Source: JALZEG01 sp046263255
Lineage (GTDB): Bacteria > Actinomycetota > CADDZG01 > WHSQ01
Direction: 5' to 3'
Length of the DNA: 55,300 nt
Assembly (NCBI GenBank): GCA_046263255.1
Contig: JBHELD010000035.1
Location: forward strand, 1 to 55,300
The notes beneath the pieces are model-generated. The model did no database searches. It saw nothing but the letters and a program-made list of their open reading frames with translations, and was not told the DNA's origin. The position numbers were made by a program, and so were the translations under genes. Of the stretch, positions 49,813 through 55,300 are shown in pieces. Each line of letters opens with the position of its first letter. The stretch's first letter is position 1.

Positions 49813-50550
49813 ATGGATCTCACGCATCCCACCGCCCTCGAGACAGAAGTCGACGACCTGTGGATCGGATCGACGCCCGCAGTCGTGCTGCGAGTTGCGA
49901 CGCCGCCCGGCTTCAACGACCGTCTGGCCGCGATCGTCCTCGCGCGCGAGCGGGAGGTCCTCGACGCCAGCGTGCCGACGCCGATCGCAGGGCTGCAGGA
50001 GGGCATGACGACGCACTGGCAGTCCTACAATGTGCTCAACTGGCCCGAGCCGGAGCCACTGGCGCTGCGCGGCGTGATCCTCCGCGGGATCTCGGAGTTC
50101 GTGACACGGCATTGCCCCGACGACGACGACGGCCACCAGATAGTCGGGATCTCCTGCTGGGCGAACGTGCTGCGGTCGGGGGAGGGGCTGAGCGAGCACA
50201 CCCACGCGCCCTCCTACCTCCTCGGGAACTACCTCGTCCGGGCCCCTGCCGGCGATCCTGCCAAAGACGCCGGCGGGGCGACGCGGTACAGATCTCCCGA
50301 CCCGGGCCTCGCAGCGGAGGTCGTGGTGGCGCCGCGCGAAGGCCAGTTGATCGTGTGCCGAGGCGACGTCCCGCACGAAGTGGTTCCGCACACGACAGCG
50401 GGCGAGCGGATCTCGATCGCGTTCGACTGCATCGTAAAAAAGCAGAACGCGCTCCTGTACCTGGGCGACCCCCGGGCGCTCGAGCCGTACCGCGGGCCGC
50501 GCTGGTACGCCCCGCCCGGGCAGAGGCTGCTGGGAGGTTCGGCTCGATGA
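49813..50550 (+). CDS. 2OG-Fe(II) oxygenase (TIGR02466/2OG-FeII_Oxy_5-like)
   Basis: 245 residues. The first iron motif is SEHTHAPSYLLGNYLVRAP, the second is GDVPHEVVPHTTAGERISIAFD with the distal His and the 2-oxoglutarate Arg. The HTH-type first motif and R-I-S-I-A-F ending fit this family. ATG 49813 is seven bases after GCAGGAGGAA. It is the second oxygenase of the operon; hydroxylation of a peptide side chain is inferred. Confidence 0.83.
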   Translation: MDLTHPTALETEVDDLWIGSTPAVVLRVATPPGFNDRLAAIVLAREREVLDASVPTPIAGLQEGMTTHWQSYNVLNWPEPEPLALRGVILRGISEFVTRHCPDDDDGHQIVGISCWANVLRSGEGLSEHTHAPSYLLGNYLVRAPAGDPAKDAGGATRYRSPDPGLAAEVVVAPREGQLIVCRGDVPHEVVPHTTAGERISIAFDCIVKKQNALLYLGDPRALEPYRGPRWYAPPGQRLLGGSAR

Positions 50551-51098
50551 CGGGGGCTGGGTCGAGGGCGCTGTCTCCCGCCGCGCTGGCGACGGTGGTA
50601 CGTCGCGCCCAGGAGGCAGCGCCCGAAGAGGCTTGCGGGAGCGTTCGGAGAAGCGGCCCGCTGCGACGGGCTCGCAACGTGCAGGACGAGTTGCATCGCA
50701 GCGATCCCCTGCGCTACCCGCGTACGGCGCGCACGGCGTTCGAGATGAGCGCGGACGACCTGCTCGAAGTCGACCGCAGCCTTGCCGGCGACGATCCGGT
50801 CGAGATCGTCTACCACTCTCACCCCGGCGGCGCCGGGGCGTACTTCTCGGCCGGGGACGAGCGTCGCAACGTCGTCGACGGGACTCCGCTGGTCCCCGTC
50901 GACCACCTCGTCGTCGCGGTGGGAACAGATGGAGGGCCCGCCGGGCGGGTCTCTATGGATGGGACGGGAGCCGCGGCTTCATCGAGAAGCGCCTTTTCGA
51001 GATCAGAGAGGAGACCAACGTGGCCGATGCCTACGTGCTTGTCACGATGCCCCGGAGTTTCGGCGCCTACGCAGACGGCACGTGCGAGTGGAAGGTGA
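50547..51098 (+). CDS. JAB/JAMM metalloprotease, frameshifted 3' end
   Basis: 183 codons as read. Catalytic Glu in APEEACG near residue 28 and the JAMM motif EIVYHSHPGGAGAYFSAGDE (H-x-H-P...S-x-x-D) at about 88-107 are intact. From about 50950 the frame turns to basic, unstructured sequence, while the next frame continues the natural end of the fold as LYGWDGSRGFIEKRLFEI. A one-base loss or two-base gain at 50946-50953 explains it. If corrected, the protein runs on without stop into the sulfur-carrier gene. It should cleave after Gly-Gly of that carrier. ATGA overlap with the oxygenase gene. Confidence 0.8.
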   Translation: MTGAGSRALSPAALATVVRRAQEAAPEEACGSVRRSGPLRRARNVQDELHRSDPLRYPRTARTAFEMSADDLLEVDRSLAGDDPVEIVYHSHPGGAGAYFSAGDERRNVVDGTPLVPVDHLVVAVGTDGGPAGRVSMDGTGAAASSRSAFSRSERRPTWPMPTCLSRCPGVSAPTQTARASGR

Positions 51099-51313
51099 AG
51101 GGCGCGACGGTCGTCGAAGCCCTGGCTGCCGCGTGCAGCGAGTTTCCGGAGCTCCGTGGCCGGATCTTCGATCCGAGCGAGACAGGGTTGCGAACCTACG
51201 TGAAGGTGTTCGTGGACGACGAGCAAGCGGATCCGCTCACCCCGTTGAAGGGTGGCGCGCACGTGCGCGTTCTTCCCGCGCTCGGCGGCGGCTCCGGCTC
51301 GCGCCGGTCGTGA
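51020..51313 (+). CDS. MoaD/ThiS-like ubiquitin-fold protein, tailed
   Basis: 97 residues from GTG 51020 behind AGAGAGGAG. Beta-grasp pattern: ADAYVLVTMPRSFGAYADG, VKGATVVEALAAACSEFPEL, RTYVKVFVDDEQ and LTPLKGGAHVRVLPALGGG. Gly-Gly-Gly is followed by SGSRRS, so the C terminus needs trimming before adenylation or thiocarboxylation. The JAB gene just upstream is the obvious processor. As a thiocarboxylate it would supply sulfur for the TfuA/YcaO step. No E1-like ThiF gene is in this operon, so activation must come from elsewhere. Confidence 0.82.
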   Translation: MADAYVLVTMPRSFGAYADGTCEWKVKGATVVEALAAACSEFPELRGRIFDPSETGLRTYVKVFVDDEQADPLTPLKGGAHVRVLPALGGGSGSRRS

Positions 51314-51363
51314 TCCCCCGCGCGGGTCCCGGGCGCACGTGCGGGGAAGTGCGGGCATTCGTC

Positions 51364-51572
51364 GTGGCGAAAGAGGAGCTCGCGCGATGGCTGGAGCGCT
51401 ACGTCGCTTTCTGGCGCAGCAAGGACCCGGACGCCGTCGGCGATCTGTTCTAGGAGGACGCGGAGTATCGCTATCACCCCTACGACGAGCCGGTCCGCGC
51501 CGCGCGGCGATCGTCGCGTCGTGGCTGGAGGAGGACCGGCGCGACGAGCCGGGTGGTTCGGACGCCCGCTAG
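51364..51572 (+). pseudogene. NTF2/SnoaL-like protein, decayed
   Basis: From GTG 51364: ELARWLERYVAFWRSKDPDA, VGDLF, then an in-frame TAG (51451), then EDAEYRYHPYDEPVR, a frame shift near 51500 and AAIVASWLEEDRRDEPGG. This matches a common actinobacterial NTF2-like protein (RYHPYDEP and IVASWLE are hallmarks). Truncated, stop-interrupted and frameshifted, so not functional. Confidence 0.7.
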
Positions 51573-51972
51573 AGCCGCTGGCGATCGATGGAGACGTCCG
51601 GCCTGCGGCGTAGACATCGTAGCTCGATGAGTAGTCGGTCGGGGGTCGGCCCTTCTTCGACTGAAAGATTCGGGAGGCAGCTTCACCCGATGCTTCCACC
51701 CGGGAAGGATGATGTAGCCGCCGTCGATCGGACCCACGACTCGGTCGAGTTCCAGGTCGATGATCTGGTGGTGGTGGACGGCTTGGTTGCGTACGGCGGT
51801 GAACGGTCTCACCGGGCGAACGATCTCTCGACACAAGAGGGATCCGGGAGAGGCGACGTTCCGATCTCAAGCTCACCTACAGCCCTCGTCTCCGTCACGT
51901 CGCGCCGCGACCGACTCCCGCAGAGCTCCGTGTTCTTACAGCTAGCCCGCTTCGCGCTATCGAAGGTTCGGA

Positions 51973-52121
51973 TTGGTCATCACTAGGTCATCACCCGAAG
52001 TGGTCACGTCTGGCAATCAGTGATGCTCACCGATACCGGATAGTGGTTCTGACCAGGAAGAAACGGGCAAATGCGCAGGTAAGCGTCGCCGCCCGCTTTC
52101 CTCTCGCACGGGTGAGGTCAG
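51973..52121 (+). repeat. Paired GGTCATCA plus tRNA-Ala core, copy 6
   Basis: TTGGTCATCA-CTA-GGTCATCACCCGAAGTGG, about 130 bp, then TTTCCTCTCGCACGGGTGAG with 19 bases of the attachment core (52103-52121). The T-arm part is replaced by unrelated sequence. Marks the right end of the 13.3-kb segment with the peptide modules. Layout matches 23737-23912. Confidence 0.75.
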
Positions 52122-52243
52122 TTGATCTTAGGGGTTGAATGACTCACCCGATTGTGGGGCGTGATCACATCCGGCTGATGGAAGCCGTGCACGAGCCTTG
52201 CGCAGGAAGGGTCCTGGCGAGCGTTCCATCCCTACTTGGGCAG

Positions 52244-52263
52244 CTCCCAACAAACTCCCAAGC
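52244..52263 (+). repeat. CCCAACA motif, copy 4
   Basis: CTCCCAACAAACTCCCAAGC, a weaker relative of the motifs at 33622 and 38598; a short form (CTCCCAACAAAC) is also at 27525-27536. Confidence 0.35.
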
Positions 52264-52363
52264 TCAGGACGCTTTCGCATCTGAGCACTCTGCCCGCCGG
52301 CGCATGTGGGGTTCGGCAGTCGGCCCGGTCTTCAAGACCGGTTCGTTCCCGGGCCTAGCCCAG

Positions 52364-52507
52364 TTGGTCATCATTGGATCATCACCCGAGGTGATTCCAG
52401 CCGGCAAGCGATGATCGCCCGCGACACTCATCGGCCGCTTAGCCAGCGAGAGCGGGCATTTCCGCTGGTGGACCGGGCGGCTCGTTTTCCTCTCGTACGG
52501 GTGAGGT
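52364..52507 (+). repeat. Paired GGTCATCA plus tRNA-Ala core, copy 7
   Basis: TTGGTCATCA-TT-GGATCATCACCCGAGGTGATT followed about 105 bp on by TTTTCCTCTCGTACGGGTGA, i.e. 16 bases of the core with one change (52492-52507). The most eroded copy, and the outermost, so plausibly the oldest integration scar. Confidence 0.65.
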
Positions 52508-52601
52508 TGGCGTCGCGCCGCCCGGCGTTGTTCTGCATGTCGCCGACCCGAAAGATGTCCCAAGCGCGCTTATCCTCTTCGCGCTGAGGACGCCGCGGGG
52601 G

Positions 52602-53888
52602 GTGGATGTGCCAGAGGTCGAGAAGGACAGCCGAGACACTGCCGCCATCCGGCTGCCGCTGGCTTTCCACAAGGTTTGGATCGCTTCGACCGTATCGAAC
52701 CTCGGCGACGGAATGCGGATCACCGCGCTGCCGCTCCTCGCTGCGACTCTTACTCGGAATCCCGGTCTCGTTTCGGCGCTGACGTTCGCGTCGTTCCTGC
52801 CATGGCTGTTGGTGGGATTGCCCGCAGGCGCGATCGTGGACCGCACCGACAGGAAGTCTCTGATGATGACGGTGGATCTTGCCCGTGCAGGCGTGGTGCT
52901 CGCGCTGGGCCTACTCGTATCTTCGGGGATGGCTCATATCACCGTTCTCTACGTTGCCGCATTCCTGATCGGCGCCGGTGAAGTCTTCTTCGACACGGCA
53001 TCGCAAACCCTCCTTCCCAATGTCGTCGATCCGCCCGCTCTGGAACGCGCGAACGGGCGGCTTTACTCGGCGCAGCTGGTTACGAACGAGTTCGTCGGCC
53101 CGCCCCTCGGGGGAGTGCTCTTCGGCATCGCCGCCGCGCTCCCGCTGTACGTGGACGCGGCGACGTTCTTGATCGCCCCTGCGGTCCTCGCAACCATCCC
53201 CGGGCGCTTCCGGGCCGGGTCCGCGGAGGTTGCCGGGGAACCTCGAGAGATCTGGACCGAGATCCGCGACGGGGCGCGATGGCTGTGGCGGCACACGCTG
53301 CTTCGTACGCTCGCTTGGATGCTCGCCATCCAGAACTTCATCGCCGGAGCGGTTTTTTCGATCTTCGTGCTGTTCGCGCTCGAGGTGCTGGACGTGAGCA
53401 ATGCCGGATATGGATTTCTCGTTGCGGCCGGGGCCGTTGGTGGCGTGACGGGAGGCGTGGTGGCAGACAAGCTCGCGAAACGGATACATACCCAGCGGCT
53501 GATCGTGCTCGCGTTGTTCCTGACGGGCGTAGCGTTCGCGGGTATGGGGACCACTTCGCACGCGGTGGTCGCCGGTGCTTTTTTTGCGGTCGAGGGTTTC
53601 GCGAGCGTGCTTTGGCAGGTGGTGACAGTGTCGTTGCGACAGTCGATCGTCCCTGAGGGGCTCCTCGGCCGCGTCAACAGCGCGTACCGGTTCGTTGGAA
53701 TGGCGATCCTGCCTCTGGGTGCTCTGGCCGGTGGCGCGCTGGCAACGATCTTCGACCTGCGTACCCCGCTCGTGTCGAGCGGCGTCACGTTGCTCGCCCT
53801 CGGGCTGCTTGCGTCCGTCTTGGTGACACGTGAGCTCGTCGACGCCGCGCGTACCAAGTCGTCTGCCGGAACCGGGCAAACGGGATGA
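52602..53888 (+). CDS. MFS exporter (MFS_3/EntS-like)
   Basis: 428 residues with about 12 hydrophobic helices. It begins LPLAFHKVWIASTVSNLGDG, contains the loop 2-3 motif PAGAIVDRTDRKSLMM and ends with a charged tail. The family exports siderophores and drugs (EntS, macrolide exporters). GTG 52602 or GTG 52608 is the start. Its TGA overlaps the ATG of the argF-like gene. Placement before an NRPS gene suggests product export. Confidence 0.9.
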   Translation: MDVPEVEKDSRDTAAIRLPLAFHKVWIASTVSNLGDGMRITALPLLAATLTRNPGLVSALTFASFLPWLLVGLPAGAIVDRTDRKSLMMTVDLARAGVVLALGLLVSSGMAHITVLYVAAFLIGAGEVFFDTASQTLLPNVVDPPALERANGRLYSAQLVTNEFVGPPLGGVLFGIAAALPLYVDAATFLIAPAVLATIPGRFRAGSAEVAGEPREIWTEIRDGARWLWRHTLLRTLAWMLAIQNFIAGAVFSIFVLFALEVLDVSNAGYGFLVAAGAVGGVTGGVVADKLAKRIHTQRLIVLALFLTGVAFAGMGTTSHAVVAGAFFAVEGFASVLWQVVTVSLRQSIVPEGLLGRVNSAYRFVGMAILPLGALAGGALATIFDLRTPLVSSGVTLLALGLLASVLVTRELVDAARTKSSAGTGQTG

Positions 53889-54898
53889 GGCACGACCCCG
53901 CCAGCTCGTCAACGGCTCGACAGGCCGCGGCGGGACCGGGGCCGCCGAGGGCGAGCGCGCGATCGTTCGTGTCGTTGGAGGACTTGTCGCGCGACGACAT
54001 CTCGTGGATGTTGGACGCGGCCGCCACAGTCAAGGCCGCGCCCCGGTCGTTTGCGGAGGTTCTAGCCCGCCGCCACATTGGGCTCCTGTTCGAGAAGCAC
54101 TCCACCCGGACCCGCGTCTCTTTCGACGTCGCGATCGCCTCGCTCGGGGCCCATCCGGTATCGCTCAACCCGGCGGAGCTTCAAATGGCGCGGGGGGAGA
54201 CCCTTCGGGACTCGGTGAGGGCTCTCGGCAGGTATCTCGATGCTCTCGTCTTCCGTACGTTCGACCAAGCGAGGATGGAGTCCGTCGCCGCGATCCTCCC
54301 CGTCGTCAACGCGTTGACGAACGAATGGCATCCTTGTCAGACGCTCGCGGATCTCCAAACCATCCGCGAGGCGAAGGGCGGCTTTGCCGGAACGAAGATC
54401 GTGTTCGTCGGCGATGGGAACAACGTCGGATGCTCGCTGATGCTGGGCGCCGCGAAGGTGGGCGCCGATGTCACGATCGTCAGCCCGTCCGGCTACGAGC
54501 CGCCGGACCGCGTCGTGGCCGCCGCGCGCGCCGCAGCGACGGAGCCGGAAGCACGCGTCACCGTCACGAATTCGATGGATGCCGTGCGTGATGCAGACGT
54601 TCTCTATACAGACGTGTGGGTCGGAATGCATCAAGAGCAAGAGCGGGACGAACTCGCGCGCAGAGCGGCGGACTTCGCTCCGTACCAGTTGAACTCGGAT
54701 GTGCTACACGCCGCAGCTCCGGGCGCGATCGTGATGCACTGCCTCCCTGTGCGACGCGGGAGTGAGATCCAAAGCGAGCTCCTGGAGGGGAAGTCGTCGG
54801 TAGTCTGGGACCAAGCGGAGAATCGTCTTCATACCGCCAAGGCCGTGCTCGTGTGGATGTTCTGCGAACCGAGACGAGGGGGAGCGTCCACGGCCTAA
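53885..54898 (+). CDS. argF: Ornithine carbamoyltransferase
   Basis: 337 residues. Carbamoyl-phosphate motif FEKHSTRTRVSF, NEWHPCQTLADL (HPxQ) and MHCLPVRRGSE (the HCLP motif of OTCases) are all intact; it converts ornithine and carbamoyl phosphate to citrulline. It sits between an exporter and an NRPS rather than with arg genes, so it may supply citrulline for the peptide or be a toxin-tolerant duplicate, as ArgK is for phaseolotoxin. The housekeeping role cannot be excluded. An N-terminal extension of about 25 residues is not conserved. Confidence 0.9.
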   Translation: MRHDPASSSTARQAAAGPGPPRASARSFVSLEDLSRDDISWMLDAAATVKAAPRSFAEVLARRHIGLLFEKHSTRTRVSFDVAIASLGAHPVSLNPAELQMARGETLRDSVRALGRYLDALVFRTFDQARMESVAAILPVVNALTNEWHPCQTLADLQTIREAKGGFAGTKIVFVGDGNNVGCSLMLGAAKVGADVTIVSPSGYEPPDRVVAAARAAATEPEARVTVTNSMDAVRDADVLYTDVWVGMHQEQERDELARRAADFAPYQLNSDVLHAAAPGAIVMHCLPVRRGSEIQSELLEGKSSVVWDQAENRLHTAKAVLVWMFCEPRRGGASTA

Positions 54899-55045
54899 CC
54901 CCTTTCTTGACTCGAGGTCGCGTGCTAGGGTCGGCTAGTGGGTGGGTGTCTTCGTCGCATAGCTTTGCTTCGCGTCTTGCCATGCGGTAGCTCGATGGCC
55001 CGCGACGGAAAGCCGGACGTCCTGTAAGCAGCCCGAGCGCGCGCC

Positions 55046-55300
55046 GTGAAAAACATCCCCCCGCTGCTGACCGAGCGCGAGCGCCACCGCATCGTGGTCG
55101 AGTGGAACGACACCGCGGCGCCGTTCCCGCAGGCCTGCATCCACGAGCTGTTCGAGCGTCAGGTGCGCGCCACTCCCGGCGCGGTGGCGCTCGACTGCGA
55201 CGGCGTCGAGCTCACCTACGCAGAGCTCGACGTCCGCAGCAACCAGCTGGCCCACCACCTGCGCGACCTGGGCGTGGGTCCCGAGGTCCTGGTGGGGATC
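55046..55300 (+). CDS. Nonribosomal peptide synthetase, N terminus (partial)
   Basis: 85 codons from GTG 55046 to the window edge. LLTERERHRIVVEWNDTAAP followed by IHELFERQVRATPGAVALDC and LTYAELDVRSNQLAHHLRDL is the entry into an adenylation domain, including core motif A1. No condensation domain precedes it, so the protein starts at the linker before the A domain, as a loading module does. The 147 bp upstream of it contain no gene. Confidence 0.9.
   Translation, partial: MKNIPPLLTERERHRIVVEWNDTAAPFPQACIHELFERQVRATPGAVALDCDGVELTYAELDVRSNQLAHHLRDLGVGPEVLVGI

Larger units (their letters stand above)
51573..52601. other. Gene-poor island border
   Basis: About 1 kb in which I can support no gene. 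It holds two copies of the paired-repeat/attachment module (51973-52121 and 52364-52507) and a CCCAACA-type motif (52244-52263). It looks like the accumulated right border of the integration array. Confidence 0.6.

Noticed and set aside
52325..52341. Palindrome CCGGTCTT-C-AAGACCGG as anticodon arm of a tRNA-Sec
   Set aside because: The loop resembles TTCAA-type arms, but no acceptor, D or T arm can be folded around it.
54900..54945. TTGACT...TAGGGT as a promoter for the NRPS gene
   Set aside because: Spacing is only 13 bases, too short for a standard sigma-70 promoter.

Overview
The window reads as chromosome of a high-GC actinobacterium. The arguments are very GC-rich codon usage, frequent GTG starts with 4-base stop/start overlaps, a SARP-type regulator, a mycothiol-type DinB enzyme, a GlpR/SepX-like membrane protein and an IS481-type transposase remnant. 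An uncultured lineage such as a Thermoleophilia relative is possible, but the species cannot be fixed from sequence alone.

Region 1 (1-18,760) is ordinary core genome: the end of an ABC exporter, an SDR dehydrogenase, TldD/TldE proteases, UppP, MTA phosphorylase with an FmdB zinc-ribbon protein, a membrane diguanylate cyclase, YjbQ, a DUF4153 protein with a two-component system, GalU, several small proteins, leucyl aminopeptidase, a bacterial translin homologue, and tRNA-Ala(CGC).

Region 2 (18,757 to about 52,510) is accessory DNA. It is cut into segments by repeated fragments of the 3' half of that tRNA-Ala gene: 46/46 identical at 23,867 and partial or diverged at 27,448, 34,200, 38,732, 52,103 and 52,492. 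This is what serial integration into one tRNA attachment site should leave, yet I recognise no integrase. Segment 1 holds broken HNH-like and other genes, an RNase HI-like protein, two paralogous secreted proteins and a BNR-repeat protein. Segment 2 holds secreted proteins, a lipoprotein and a PadR/membrane-protein pair with a clear palindromic promoter. Segment 3 holds a 1056-residue SARP/ATPase regulator divergent from a small-enzyme operon. Segment 4 holds an ECF sigma/anti-sigma pair and exported proteins. Segment 5 is the most novel part.

Segment 5 contains two divergent peptide-modification modules. On the minus strand (39,351-41,058) are a small Cys-containing peptide, a DUF692/MNIO iron enzyme and its likely partner. 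On the plus strand (41,340-51,313) lies a tightly coupled operon: a JmjC-like cupin oxygenase, a 101-residue precursor with a poly-Thr/Ala core and no cysteine, two YcaO proteins, a long TfuA, a LanM-like protein whose dehydratase motifs are kept but whose cyclase zinc site looks lost, a 2OG-Fe(II) oxygenase, a JAB protease (frameshifted in this sequence) and a ubiquitin-fold sulfur-carrier-like protein whose Gly-Gly is masked by a short tail. I infer a RiPP pathway that dehydrates Thr without forming lanthionine rings and installs thioamides by a JAB/sulfur-carrier/TfuA/YcaO route. I know of no described family with this combination.

Region 3 (52,602-55,300) is an MFS exporter overlapping an ornithine carbamoyltransferase gene, followed by the first 85 codons of an NRPS, probably the edge of another natural-product cluster.
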